The notes under the pieces were generated by a model. It saw only the letters and a list, made by a program, of their open reading frames with translations, was not told the origin of the DNA and ran no database searches. The position numbers were made by a program, and so were the translations under genes. DNA of 64,000 nucleotides from Bacteroidia bacterium (lineage in GTDB: Bacteria; Bacteroidota; Bacteroidia; Flavobacteriales; Flavobacteriaceae), in contig JAUIEK010000001.1 of the NCBI GenBank assembly GCA_030428865.1, positions 1 through 64,000 of the forward strand, in the 5' to 3' direction. Below, piece by piece: positions 34,468 to 44,387 of this stretch; the first letter of the stretch is position 1; the number at the start of each line of letters is the position of its first letter.

Positions 34468-36036
34468 ATGTCTTTAAAAAATAGTAATCCAACTCAAACA
34501 AAAGCTTGGAAAAAGTTATCCGATCACTTTAAAGAATTCTCTTCATTTACCATCCAAAAAGCTTTTAGAGAAAACTCCAATAGAAAAGAAAAATTCAGCC
34601 TTTTATACGAAGACTTATCGGTAGATTTTTCTAAAAATAGAATCACTGAAAAAACTATTCAGTTACTTATTCAATTGGCAGAAGAAGTCGGGTTACAAGA
34701 TGCTATAAAAAGTTATTTTTCCGGCGAAACTATTAATGTAACAGAACAACGAGCTGTTTTACACACAGCTCTTAGAAGTAATGAGAATGACACTTTATTT
34801 GTAGATGGAATTGATATTCGAAAAGAAATACAACACACTTTAAAACAAATACAATCTTTTTCTGAAAAAGTAATTTCTGGCAGCTGGAAAGGATATACAG
34901 GAAAACCCATTACCGATGTTGTAAATATAGGTATTGGAGGATCTGATTTGGGTCCAGATATGGTTGTTGAGGCGCTTCAATTTTATAAAAATCACCTAAA
35001 AACACATTTTGTTTCCAATATAGATGGAGATCATGTTTCTGAAATACTAAAAAAACTTAATCCAGAAACTACATTATTTATCATTGTTTCTAAAACATTT
35101 ACTACACAAGAAACACTTACTAATGCCAACACGATTAAAAATTGGTTTCTTAAAACAGCTGACTCTAAAGATATCGCCAAACACTTTGTTGCGGTATCTA
35201 CCAACTTACAAGCAATTTCTGACTTTGGAATAGATTCAACCAATGTCTTCCCTATGTGGAATTGGGTTGGCGGTCGTTTTTCTCTATGGTCTGCTGTAGG
35301 CTTATCCATAAGTTTATCTGTAGGGTATGATAATTTTAGACAGTTATTAGACGGAGCTGAAATGATGGATATTCATTTTAAAGAAACTCCTTTTGCAGAA
35401 AATATTCCTGTCATTCTTGCTTTATTAAGCATTTGGTATAATAATTTTTTTAATGCAGAAACAGAAGCCATATTGCCTTACGCTCAGTATCTATCCAAAC
35501 TTCCTGCTTATTTACAACAAGCCATTATGGAAAGCAATGGAAAAGGCGTAGATAGAAACGGAAATGCAATAAATTACCAAACAGGAACCATTATTTGGGG
35601 AAGTACAGGAACCAACATGCAACATGCTTTTATGCAACTAGTGCACCAAGGGACTAAACTTATTCCTACAGATTTTATTGGTTACAAAGAATCGTTGCAT
35701 GGCTTAACAGATCATCATAAAAAATTAATGGCTAATTATTTTGCTCAAATGGAAGCGCTAGCCTTTGGCAAAACAAAAGAAGAAGTTCATTTAGAACTGA
35801 AATCTAGCGGGCAAATGAACAAAATTAACCTACTAATGCCTTATAAAGTTTTTGAAGGAAACAGACCTAGCAATAGTATTCTTTTTGAAAAACTAACTCC
35901 AAAAAGCTTAGGAAAATTAATCGCACTATACGAACACAAAATTTTTGTTCAAGGTATTATTTGGAATATTTACAGTTATGACCAATTTGGAGTGGAATTA
36001 GGAAAAGAATTAGCTAAAAAAATACTTTCTAAATAA
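34468..36036 (+). CDS. pgi: Glucose-6-phosphate isomerase
   Basis: Interconverts glucose-6-phosphate and fructose-6-phosphate. The 522-aa protein is slightly shorter than the 549-aa E. coli enzyme. Motifs: [35 protein letters not shown] (PGI signature 1), ESNGKGV and the C-terminal signature [26 protein letters not shown]. All catalytic regions appear present. Confidence 0.96.
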   Translation: MSLKNSNPTQTKAWKKLSDHFKEFSSFTIQKAFRENSNRKEKFSLLYEDLSVDFSKNRITEKTIQLLIQLAEEVGLQDAIKSYFSGETINVTEQRAVLHTALRSNENDTLFVDGIDIRKEIQHTLKQIQSFSEKVISGSWKGYTGKPITDVVNIGIGGSDLGPDMVVEALQFYKNHLKTHFVSNIDGDHVSEILKKLNPETTLFIIVSKTFTTQETLTNANTIKNWFLKTADSKDIAKHFVAVSTNLQAISDFGIDSTNVFPMWNWVGGRFSLWSAVGLSISLSVGYDNFRQLLDGAEMMDIHFKETPFAENIPVILALLSIWYNNFFNAETEAILPYAQYLSKLPAYLQQAIMESNGKGVDRNGNAINYQTGTIIWGSTGTNMQHAFMQLVHQGTKLIPTDFIGYKESLHGLTDHHKKLMANYFAQMEALAFGKTKEEVHLELKSSGQMNKINLLMPYKVFEGNRPSNSILFEKLTPKSLGKLIALYEHKIFVQGIIWNIYSYDQFGVELGKELAKKILSK

Positions 36037-36152
36037 CCTGCCTACTTTTTGCATTTATTCTTCCTTTTTAGTTAAATATTTATTGTTTTTTTAATTGAAA
36101 AAACACTCACTAATTAAAATCTTAATTTTAGCAACAAAACAAGTCACTAAAT

Positions 36153-36191
36153 CTTGTTAAAGGCTTGTTAAACCTTAACATTCGCTTAACA
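36153..36191 (+). repeat. Helically phased short repeats upstream of TonB receptor gene
   Basis: CTTGTTAAA occurs at 36153 and 36164 and CTTAACA at 36174 and 36185; within each pair the period is 11 bp. They lie 58-96 bp before the ATG. Such phased TTAA-rich repeats could bind a regulator or bend DNA. Confidence 0.5.
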
Positions 36192-36248
36192 CAACACATC
36201 GTAAAAACTAAGACTTTTGCCAAGCATTAATAACATTAAAATTTAGTG

Positions 36249-39002
36249 ATGAACAATTTTAAACAATTATTATCTGTAGCAATCTTATTAATATCTGCTA
36301 CTGTAATTGGACAAACAAGATTAACGGGGACAGTAGTTGACGAAACTAATGAGCCTTTACCAGGTGCTAACGTTATTGAAAAAGGAACGTCTAACGGTAC
36401 ACAAACAGACTTTGATGGTAAATTTACTTTAAACACCAAAGCAAGTTCTGGAGCAATTGTAATTTCTTTTATTGGTTATGAAAAAGTAGAGATTGCTTTT
36501 GATGCTTCTAAAACAAATCTAGGAACCATTCAACTAAAAGAAAGTGGTAATCTTTTAGATGAGGTTGTAATTAAAGGAATTATTGATGTTGTAAAAGACA
36601 GGCAAACACCTGTAGCAGCATCTACAATTAAAGCGAGAGAAATTCAAGAAAAATTAGGGTCTCAAGAATTTCCTGAAATTTTAAACAATACTCCTTCCGT
36701 ATATGCAACAAAATCAGGAGGTGGATTTGGAGATGCTAGAATTAATGTTCGTGGATTTTCTCAAGAAAACATGGCGGTATTAATTAACGGAGTACCAGTA
36801 AATGACATGGAAAATGGTGCTGTATACTGGTCAAACTGGGCTGGTTTATCTGATGTAACTACTGCTATGCAAATGCAAAGAGGTTTAGGTTCTTCTAAGT
36901 TAGCTATTTCTTCTGTAGGTGGTACTCTTAATATAATTACTAAGTCTACCGACTTAAAAGAAGGCGGCTCTGTAACTTCTTCTGTAGGAAATAATGGGTA
37001 TTTTAAAAATGCTTTTTCTTACAATACAGGAATGAACGAAAATGGATTTGCAGCGTCTTTTTTACTAAGTAGAACTGCGGGAGATGGCTATGTAGATGGA
37101 ACTCGATTTGAAGGATACAATTATTTTATTGGGTTGGGATTACAAAAAGGTGATCATAACTTCCAGTTTATGCTAACTGGAGCTCCACAAGTACATAATC
37201 AAAGAACAACAAGCTTCTTTAATATGGCTACTCTTGCAGATTATATACAATATGGTAAAACATACAATTACAATCACGGTTATTTAAACGGAACAGAGTT
37301 TAACTGGAGAAAAAATTTCTATCATAAGCCTCTTACTTCATTAAACTGGACTTGGGATATTAATGAAAATTCTACATTAACTACTTCTGCATATGCATCT
37401 TTTGGACGTGGTGGTGGAACTGGAGACCTAGGTAGATTAGGCGGAAGATTTGCGAGTGATAAAGTTTTTAGAGATCCAAACACAGGACTTGTTCTTTGGG
37501 ATGAGATTGTAAAAGCTAACTCTGGACAAGAAGGCACTTTTAGCAATGGATTTACATATACAAATCCTGTAGATCCAACTACTGGTCAGTTTATAGTAAA
37601 TGATGATGAGTTGAGAAGTGATGATCTTCCTGCTGGATTAGAGAGAAGAAATGGACTTGTTCGTAGAGCTGGTATTAATTCTCATAACTGGTATGGAGTT
37701 TTATCAAACTTCAGCACACAGTTAAATGATAATTTAGCATTAGATTTTGGTATTGATTTAAGATCTTACACTGGAATTCATTACCAAAGAATTGATAATT
37801 TATTAGGAGCAGATGGATATCGTGATAATGATGACATCAATAATCCATTAGCTGTACAAACTACAGAGTACTCTTCAACAATAGGGAGTTTGTGGAACGT
37901 ATTTAAAAGCTCTGATGATGAAGAAAAAGTCACTTATTATAACGATGGAAAAGTGCGTTGGTTTGGTGCATTTGGTCAGTTAGAATATGTAGGAGATGAG
38001 GTTTCTGCTTTCGTTCAAGGTGCTGTATCTCAACAAGGTTTTAAAAGAATTGATTATTTCAGATATTTAGATTCTGAACCTGAGCAAGAAACCGATTGGG
38101 AAAATATTATTGGAGGTAATATTAAAGGAGGTATAAACTGGAATATTGACGAAAACCATAACGTTTTTGCTAATGGAGGATATTATTCTAAGCAACCTCT
38201 ATTTGATGCAATTTTCTTAAATAATACAAACGATGTTAATTCAAATCCAAGAAACGAAAAGGTAATAGGTGTAGAGGCTGGATATGGTTATAAAAATGAC
38301 CGTTTTAGAGCCAATGTAAACCTATATAGAACTAGTTGGAAAGATCGATTTATTTCTATTTCTTCAAGATTTGATGGAGAAAATGCAACTGCTGACATAC
38401 AAGGTGTTGAGCAAATTCATATGGGAGCAGAGTTAGATTTTGCCTATAACATTACTGAAGATATTACATTTTTAGGTATGTTTTCTTATGGAGATTGGAA
38501 ATATGGTTCAACAGTATCCGCCAGGTATTTAGATAATAATAATAGCCCTATTTTAGATGATGATAATAATCCTATAGTAGAAACTCTATACTTAGAAGAT
38601 GTTAGGGTAGGTGATGCAGCTCAAACTACAATTAGACTCGGTTTAGATATTAAACCTTTTGAAAACTTCAAAATTGATTATAATCAACGTTTTGTAGATA
38701 GACTGTATGCTAGAATTAATGCAGAAGATTTTGATGATGCTGATCACAATGGTTCTTTACGATTACCTGGTTATGCTTTAGCTGATTTAGGTATGAGTTA
38801 CAAAATTAACTTAAATAATAATTCTAGATTAAATTTACGTCTAAACATAAACAACTTATGGAATACTGAGTATATCGCTGAATCTGCTACAAACTATGCA
38901 GCCGAAGAAGGAGATAGAACTTTCCAAGGGATTAATACAGACAACAAAGTATTCTTTGGTTATGGTAGAACTTGGAACTTTAGCGTTCGTTACAACTTCT
39001 AA
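36249..39002 (+). CDS. TonB-dependent outer-membrane receptor
   Basis: A 917-aa receptor. Signal peptide ending in VIGQ (residue 22), carboxypeptidase-regulatory-like domain (about 23-110), plug with GFGDARINVRGFSQENMAVLINGVPVNDMENG and MQRGLGSSKLAISSVGGTLNI, then a long barrel ending in NFSVRYNF. No SusD-like gene follows, so it is not a standard glycan-uptake pair. Cargo is unknown. GTG at 36246 precedes the ATG at 36249; ATG was chosen. A strong terminator follows. Confidence 0.92.
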   Translation: MNNFKQLLSVAILLISATVIGQTRLTGTVVDETNEPLPGANVIEKGTSNGTQTDFDGKFTLNTKASSGAIVISFIGYEKVEIAFDASKTNLGTIQLKESGNLLDEVVIKGIIDVVKDRQTPVAASTIKAREIQEKLGSQEFPEILNNTPSVYATKSGGGFGDARINVRGFSQENMAVLINGVPVNDMENGAVYWSNWAGLSDVTTAMQMQRGLGSSKLAISSVGGTLNIITKSTDLKEGGSVTSSVGNNGYFKNAFSYNTGMNENGFAASFLLSRTAGDGYVDGTRFEGYNYFIGLGLQKGDHNFQFMLTGAPQVHNQRTTSFFNMATLADYIQYGKTYNYNHGYLNGTEFNWRKNFYHKPLTSLNWTWDINENSTLTTSAYASFGRGGGTGDLGRLGGRFASDKVFRDPNTGLVLWDEIVKANSGQEGTFSNGFTYTNPVDPTTGQFIVNDDELRSDDLPAGLERRNGLVRRAGINSHNWYGVLSNFSTQLNDNLALDFGIDLRSYTGIHYQRIDNLLGADGYRDNDDINNPLAVQTTEYSSTIGSLWNVFKSSDDEEKVTYYNDGKVRWFGAFGQLEYVGDEVSAFVQGAVSQQGFKRIDYFRYLDSEPEQETDWENIIGGNIKGGINWNIDENHNVFANGGYYSKQPLFDAIFLNNTNDVNSNPRNEKVIGVEAGYGYKNDRFRANVNLYRTSWKDRFISISSRFDGENATADIQGVEQIHMGAELDFAYNITEDITFLGMFSYGDWKYGSTVSARYLDNNNSPILDDDNNPIVETLYLEDVRVGDAAQTTIRLGLDIKPFENFKIDYNQRFVDRLYARINAEDFDDADHNGSLRLPGYALADLGMSYKINLNNNSRLNLRLNINNLWNTEYIAESATNYAAEEGDRTFQGINTDNKVFFGYGRTWNFSVRYNF

Positions 39003-39025
39003 CCTAGAAGATATCAATTATCATA

Positions 39026-39056
39026 AAAAACCACCTCAAATGAGGTGGTTTTTCTT
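39026..39056 (+). terminator. Intrinsic terminator after TonB receptor gene
   Basis: Arms AAAAACCACCTCA and TGAGGTGGTTTTT around AA, followed by CTTTTT. It is near-symmetrical and could also work on the minus strand, though no gene converges there. Confidence 0.92.
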
Positions 39057-39099
39057 TTTAAAAAATTAGTACTTTTACCGTAAACTATTATACCAACTC

Positions 39100-39528
39100 A
39101 TGTTAAAAACAATTCATTCTTATTGGGCTTATCTTGCACTTATTATTCTTTTGTTAGCTGTTTTTAATGCTATTTTTGCCCTTGCAAAAAGAAGAACCTT
39201 TACAAATAAAGATTTACGAATCGGGCTATTTACACTAATTTTTAATCACATTCAATTACTTATTGGTTTTGCTGTTTATTTTTCGAGTCCGTACTTTAAA
39301 ATGTTAACGAGTAACACCTCAGAAGTGATGAAAAATAGCGAGTTAAGAAAACTTGCTTTAGAGCACCCATTAACTATGCTTATTGCAATTGCTCTTATTA
39401 CAGTAGGTTGGTCTAGACATAAAAAGAAAACAGAAGATAGAAGTAAGTTTGCTTCGTTTGTAGTTTTTTACGGTTTAGCTCTGGTTCTTGTTTTAGCTAT
39501 GATTCCTTGGAATCAATGGTTTATTTAG
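39100..39528 (+). CDS. Four-helix membrane protein, cytochrome b-like pattern
   Basis: A 142-aa protein with four membrane helices (about 8-28, 42-62, 88-106, 118-138). H6, H50, H89 and H107 lie at or near helix ends, the kind of placement seen in small heme b proteins, but heme binding is inference. Function unknown. The acyltransferase gene begins 7 bp downstream. Confidence 0.7.
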   Translation: MLKTIHSYWAYLALIILLLAVFNAIFALAKRRTFTNKDLRIGLFTLIFNHIQLLIGFAVYFSSPYFKMLTSNTSEVMKNSELRKLALEHPLTMLIAIALITVGWSRHKKKTEDRSKFASFVVFYGLALVLVLAMIPWNQWFI

Positions 39529-39535
39529 TTGTATT

Positions 39536-40267
39536 TTGATTAAACTGCTCAGCTACATACTATCAGGTATTTTTGGGATTATCTTAATTCTGATTTTACT
39601 TTTTTACCATCCATTACAGTGGATTGCATTACGTATAAGTTACAAGGCTCATAAATTAGTTGCAGATGCTTTAAACTGGACAGTTATTCAATCTTTGTTA
39701 CTCATAGGTACGCGAGTGGTTTTTAAAAAAGAAACTAATTTACCTAAAAACACAACACTCATCTTTGCAGCGAATCACCAAAGTATGTTTGACATTCCTC
39801 CTATTATTTGGTTCTTGCGAAAACATCATCCTAAATTTGTTGCAAAAATAGAACTCGGCAAAGGTATTCCTAGTGTTTCTATTAATTTAAGAGGAAGTGG
39901 TGCTGCACTTATTGACAGAAAAGATTCCAATCAAGCGATTAAAGAATTGGAAGAGTTTAGTAAACGAATTCAAAAAAATAATTGGTCTGCAGCTATTTTT
40001 CCTGAAGGAACTAGAAGTAGAGATGGAAAGCCCAAACGTTTTTTTACCAACGGATTAAAAACAATTATCAAATATAATCCTGATTCTTATATTGTTCCAA
40101 TTAGTATCAATAACTCTTGGAAAATATATCGATACGGAAAATTTCCTCTTGGTTTGTTTAGCACAATCCATGTAACAGCCCACGAGCCTATTCCGCTACA
40201 AAATCAAGATGTAGACATGGCTTTGCAAAAATTAGAATCAACTATTAAAGAACATGTTATTGTTTAA
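39536..40267 (+). CDS. 1-Acyl-sn-glycerol-3-phosphate acyltransferase (PlsC family), TTG start
   Basis: A 243-aa membrane-bound acyltransferase. N-terminal hydrophobic segment, NHQSMFD (catalytic H81-x4-D86) and FPEGTR (155-160) are the hallmark motifs. It makes phosphatidate or acylates a related lipid. The only plausible start is TTG at 39536. The 3' end overlaps the convergent amidase gene by 11 bp. Confidence 0.88.
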   Translation: MIKLLSYILSGIFGIILILILLFYHPLQWIALRISYKAHKLVADALNWTVIQSLLLIGTRVVFKKETNLPKNTTLIFAANHQSMFDIPPIIWFLRKHHPKFVAKIELGKGIPSVSINLRGSGAALIDRKDSNQAIKELEEFSKRIQKNNWSAAIFPEGTRSRDGKPKRFFTNGLKTIIKYNPDSYIVPISINNSWKIYRYGKFPLGLFSTIHVTAHEPIPLQNQDVDMALQKLESTIKEHVIV

Positions 40268-41036
40268 TCGTAAACTGGTCTTTATCGTTTAAAAAACCTA
40301 GTTTGTTTCTAATCGCCTTTAATTCCGATTTGCGAAATGTAGCTTTTATAATTCCTTCTTCATTTTCTGGCAGCTCAGAAAGTATTTCTCCTATTGGATT
40401 TATAATAGTAGAATGACCTGAGTATTTATGTTTGTTATCATCAACTCCTACTCTGTTTATTCCTACGCTGTAGCATAAATTCTCAATAGCTCTCGCTCTT
40501 AAAAGAGTATCCCAAGCAGTAATTCTAGGTTGAGGCCAATTTGCTACATATAACAACACATCATAATTCTCTGTATTTCGAGACCAAACAGGAAAACGCA
40601 AATCATAACAAATTAACGGACAGATTTTCCATTCTTTGTAGGTAACAACAAGCTTGTTAGAGCCCGATGTGTACTTTTCCTGCTCTCCTGCTAATGTAAA
40701 AAGATGTCTTTTATCGTAGTATTGTACACTTCCGTCAGGAAAAACAAAAACGCTTCTGTTATAAAAAGATTCTTTCTCTTTTATAACCAAACTACCTGTA
40801 ATTGCAACAGCCTTTTTTTGTGCTTGTTGTACCATCCAATAAACGGATTTTCCTTGCATTGTTTCTGCTACCTTTTCAGGATTCATTGTAAATCCTGTAG
40901 AAAACATTTCGGGCAAAACAATTAGATCTGCATTTGAAATCGTGTCTAATTTTTTAGTAAAATGATCTAAATTTCTATCAACATCTTCCCAAAACAGCTC
41001 GCTTTGTATTCCTACTACTTCTAAAATTTCTGACAT
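40257..41036 (-). CDS. Omega-amidase / nitrilase family hydrolase (YafV-like)
   Basis: A 259-aa carbon-nitrogen hydrolase with the complete triad E43 (LPEM), K109 (YDKRHLF) and C143 (LICYDLRFP). The short length and ANWPQPR...AWDTLLRARAIEN fit the omega-amidase branch, which hydrolyses alpha-ketoglutaramate or ketosuccinamate. Substrate not proven. Confidence 0.9.
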   Translation of the reverse strand: MSEILEVVGIQSELFWEDVDRNLDHFTKKLDTISNADLIVLPEMFSTGFTMNPEKVAETMQGKSVYWMVQQAQKKAVAITGSLVIKEKESFYNRSVFVFPDGSVQYYDKRHLFTLAGEQEKYTSGSNKLVVTYKEWKICPLICYDLRFPVWSRNTENYDVLLYVANWPQPRITAWDTLLRARAIENLCYSVGINRVGVDDNKHKYSGHSTIINPIGEILSELPENEEGIIKATFRKSELKAIRNKLGFLNDKDQFTIKQ

Positions 41037-41104
41037 TCTGTAATTCTTCTTTTATCGTTTAAAATTACGCAGACTATTTGTAAATTGGTTTGAAATTTTT
41101 AAAA

Positions 41105-43813
41105 ATGCAATCTTTTATAGCACAATGTATTGATAGTATTCTTTCCAGTCATAAGCACTTAGAAGATGTTGTTATTGTGCTTCCTTCTCAAAGAGCCAAA
41201 GTATTTGTAAAAAAAGAGTTGACTTCTAAAATGACTGTTGGATTTTTACCCCGAATCCTAAATATTGAAGAGCTTATTAGTGAGGTTTCTGGTTTTGAAA
41301 AGATTGATACCATTCAGCTATTATTTTACTTTTATAAGGTATATCAATCAATAGAAACAGAGTTTCAAGATTTTGATGCATTTTCTAGCTGGGCAGTTAC
41401 TGCTTTACAAGATTTTAATGAAGTAGATCAATACTTAATAAATGCCAACGACTTTTTCGCCTATTTACGAGATATTAAACGAATCCAAAAATGGTCTGTA
41501 GAAAATACTGCTTCGGAAACGGAGTTGGTTAAAAGTCATTTTTCTTTTATGGAAAAACTAGGCAATTATTATCAAGGGCTTTACTCAGAAATGGTTAAAA
41601 ATAAAAAAGGATACCAAGGTGTTCTGTACAGAAAAGCCATTGAATTTTTAGACGTTTATTTACACAAAAATGCTTCTCAATCTTTCTATTTTATAGGTTT
41701 TAATGCACTTACAAAAGCAGAAGAAACTTTAATTCAGCGATTTTTACAAGAAGGTAATTCTGACATTTTTTGGGATATTGACAATACTTTTTTAGAATCG
41801 AATCATCAAGCTGGACAGTTTATCAGAAAATACAAAAAAGAATGGTCTTTTTACGAAAAAAATACCATCAAAACAATTAGCAACAACTTTATAAAGCCTA
41901 AAAAAATTACTGTTATAGGCGCTACTAAAAATGTAACACAGTGTAAAGAAGTCGGCTGTATTTTAAATACCATTCCAGATTACAAAAACACAGCGCTTGT
42001 TCTGGGAGATGAAACACTATTGCCTGTAACTCTAAATTCAATTCCAAAAAAAGTAGAGGCAATTAATATAACAATGGGATATTCTTTAAAAGATGTGCCT
42101 ATCTATTTGTTTATTAAAGATTATTTTCAATTATACACAACACAAGAAGTTTTTGGAAAGCAAGATGCGTTTTACCACAAAGCATTCATTCGGCTGTTAA
42201 AAAACCCAATTGTTCAAGAAATCGCTAACCCTACAGAAAAGCAAATTATTGACCATTTTATTGATGAAATTATAGATCAAAATATTTCTTTTATTCCTGT
42301 TACAGACATTTCTAATCAGTTTGAAGAAAGTGTTTTAAAAAACTTGTTTTTCGCTTCTATTTCCGTTTCTCAATTTATAGAACAAATCCTTGCTTTTTTT
42401 ATTCAAATAAAAGACGCTGTTTCTACAATTGAAAAAGAATACATTTTCCGATTTTACAATGCTTTTATTCAGCTTAAGAATTTAAATGATGAATATGCTG
42501 TGTTTGGCAATTTAAAAACATTGTATCAATTTTTTCAGCAGATTGTTTCAAACGAAAAACTATCTTTTCAAGGAGAACCTTTAAGCGGCTTACAATGCAT
42601 GGGCGTTTTAGAAACAAGAGGATTAGATTTTGAAAACGTAATTATTACTTCTGTTAATGAAGGTGTTATTCCTAAAAACACAATAAACATAAGCTTTATC
42701 CCTTTTGATGTAAGAGTGCAGTTTGGATTACCAACATATAAAGAAAAAGATGCCATTTTTTCGTATCACTTTTTTAGACTTCTACAAAGAGCCAAAAACA
42801 TTTATCTGTTATATAATACAGAAACGGATAGTTTTGGCAAAGGAGAAAGAAGTCGATTTATTGCTCAATTAGAACTCCTACGATCTGATATTGAATACAA
42901 AGTGGTAAGTCCTCTTATTCAAACCACTAAAAACGAGCCAGTAACAATTGAAAAAGATGAAAGAACAATTGAACTACTAAAACAACAAGCACAGAAAGGA
43001 TTTTCTGCCTCTGCTATTGGCGCTTATCTATACAACCCAATTGATTTTTACAAACAAAAAATCTTACGTTTTCAAGAAAAACAAGAGGTAGAAGAAACCA
43101 CAGCTGCAAACACAATGGGAAGCATTGTACATGGTGCATTAGAAGAATTGTATAAACCTTATTTAGGAATCGTTTTAACGCCTAATCATTTTAGCGAAAT
43201 GCAACAAATGGTAAAGGAAATTGTGAATTTTCTTTACCCTAAATACCTTAAAAAAGGAAATTACAAAACAGGAAAAAATAAGCTGATTTACGAAGTAGTT
43301 TGCGCAAATATTAATCGTTTTTTAAAACAAGAAAAGGAGCTCGTTAAAGCAGGGAACACGCTTAAGGTGTTAGAAGTAGAAAAGCAATTAATGGCTACTT
43401 TTCAAATTCCTGGATTTGATTTTCCTTTTAATTTTTATGGAGAAATTGATAGAATAGACAAGCTGAATGGCATAAAACGGATCATAGATTATAAAACAGG
43501 TTTGGTTACTGCTACCAACATGAAAATTCCTGAAAACTGGCAACTAAACGATTATAAATACAGCAAAGCCATTCAAGTGCTTTTGTATGCCGCTATGTAT
43601 ACGCAAAAACAACCAACTCAAAAAACGATACAAGCAGGGAACATCTCTTTTAAAAACCTAAACACAGGCTTTTTACCACTCTATTTTGAAAGCGATAAAC
43701 AAAACGATATTACAGAAAAAAAACTAGCTCAATTTTTATTAAGCCTATCAACTATTTTAAAAGAAATGTTTGATAAAACAATCACTTTTAAAAATAATAG
43801 TTTAATAAATTAA
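41105..43813 (+). CDS. AddB-like PD-(D/E)XK exonuclease
   Basis: A 902-aa protein resembling the AddB/RecB-nuclease group. The N-terminal helicase-like region has VVIVLPSQRAK where a Walker A would be, so ATP hydrolysis there is unlikely. NVIITSVNEGVIP and SRFIAQLELL resemble later helicase-like motifs. The nuclease motif is EIDRID followed by IIDYKTG with D795 and K797. It probably works in double-strand-break repair with an AddA-type helicase, which is not in the window. ATG at 41105 preferred to TTG at 41090. Confidence 0.85.
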   Translation: MQSFIAQCIDSILSSHKHLEDVVIVLPSQRAKVFVKKELTSKMTVGFLPRILNIEELISEVSGFEKIDTIQLLFYFYKVYQSIETEFQDFDAFSSWAVTALQDFNEVDQYLINANDFFAYLRDIKRIQKWSVENTASETELVKSHFSFMEKLGNYYQGLYSEMVKNKKGYQGVLYRKAIEFLDVYLHKNASQSFYFIGFNALTKAEETLIQRFLQEGNSDIFWDIDNTFLESNHQAGQFIRKYKKEWSFYEKNTIKTISNNFIKPKKITVIGATKNVTQCKEVGCILNTIPDYKNTALVLGDETLLPVTLNSIPKKVEAINITMGYSLKDVPIYLFIKDYFQLYTTQEVFGKQDAFYHKAFIRLLKNPIVQEIANPTEKQIIDHFIDEIIDQNISFIPVTDISNQFEESVLKNLFFASISVSQFIEQILAFFIQIKDAVSTIEKEYIFRFYNAFIQLKNLNDEYAVFGNLKTLYQFFQQIVSNEKLSFQGEPLSGLQCMGVLETRGLDFENVIITSVNEGVIPKNTINISFIPFDVRVQFGLPTYKEKDAIFSYHFFRLLQRAKNIYLLYNTETDSFGKGERSRFIAQLELLRSDIEYKVVSPLIQTTKNEPVTIEKDERTIELLKQQAQKGFSASAIGAYLYNPIDFYKQKILRFQEKQEVEETTAANTMGSIVHGALEELYKPYLGIVLTPNHFSEMQQMVKEIVNFLYPKYLKKGNYKTGKNKLIYEVVCANINRFLKQEKELVKAGNTLKVLEVEKQLMATFQIPGFDFPFNFYGEIDRIDKLNGIKRIIDYKTGLVTATNMKIPENWQLNDYKYSKAIQVLLYAAMYTQKQPTQKTIQAGNISFKNLNTGFLPLYFESDKQNDITEKKLAQFLLSLSTILKEMFDKTITFKNNSLIN

Positions 43814-43829
43814 CTATAGTTAATTTATT
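43804..43829. repeat. 26-bp perfect palindrome
   Basis: Each half is AATAAATTAACTA and its complement, with no spacer. It spans the nuclease stop codon and lies 52 bp before the lipoprotein ATG. Very AT-rich, so a weak RNA hairpin; it may instead be a binding site for a dimeric regulator. Confidence 0.8.
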
Positions 43830-43880
43830 TTATATAATTTTTTAATACTTTTCGTCATATTAACTTAAAATTTTTGTGTG

Positions 43881-44273
43881 ATGAAACAAGTATTTATTAT
43901 TATTGCCGTAGCTCTTTTTATGGGCTGTTCTCAAGAAAATTCTGATTTTTTTGAAGAACAAAATCTTATTAAAGAAGCTAACAAAGTTGAAAACAACGGC
44001 AATTTACAAACAAGAGCTGCAGATGGTCCTTCCGAATCTGATTGTTGGGAGATTTGGTGTGAAATAAAGGAACATGAAAGGCTTATAGGCATCTATAATA
44101 GCGCCATCCAAAAAATATACAATAATGCTGGAGTTGGGAACAGGGATGATTTACATCCTGTTGAAGAAGATCTAGTAATGCGATACGAACAAGATATATA
44201 TAGAGAAGAAAGACAACTACAGCTTAAAGAAAGATTATATATGGATTGCATTGAGTATGCAAATATGGAGTAA
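43881..44273 (+). CDS. Small lipoprotein, helical hairpin type (first of a pair)
   Basis: A 130-aa lipoprotein, LFMGC lipobox with Cys16. The mature part has an acidic linker, then C55-WEIW-C60, a helix, a break (NNAGVGNRDDLHPVEED) and a second charged helix ending at C123. It matches the lipoprotein at 44388 in lipobox (GCSQ), linker and Cys placement. Not recognised as a named family. GTG at 43878 precedes the ATG used here. A strong terminator follows. Confidence 0.75.
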   Translation: MKQVFIIIAVALFMGCSQENSDFFEEQNLIKEANKVENNGNLQTRAADGPSESDCWEIWCEIKEHERLIGIYNSAIQKIYNNAGVGNRDDLHPVEEDLVMRYEQDIYREERQLQLKERLYMDCIEYANME

Positions 44274-44286
44274 TTAAAGGCCTCAA

Positions 44287-44327
44287 GAATAGTAACGCAT
44301 TTAAAAATACGTTACTATTCTTTTTTT
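44287..44327 (+). terminator. Intrinsic terminator after first small lipoprotein gene
   Basis: Arms GAATAGTAACG and CGTTACTATTC (perfect 11 bp, 12-base loop) followed by seven T. It makes the two lipoprotein genes separate transcripts. Confidence 0.92.
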
Positions 44328-44387
44328 AATTTTAATCTTATTCTTTTTTCTAAATTTAAAAGATTTCTAATTTAAAACCCCAACACA

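Noticed and set aside
36249-39002. SusC/SusD-type glycan uptake locus
   Set aside because: No SusD-like gene or glycoside hydrolase follows; a terminator closes the receptor gene.
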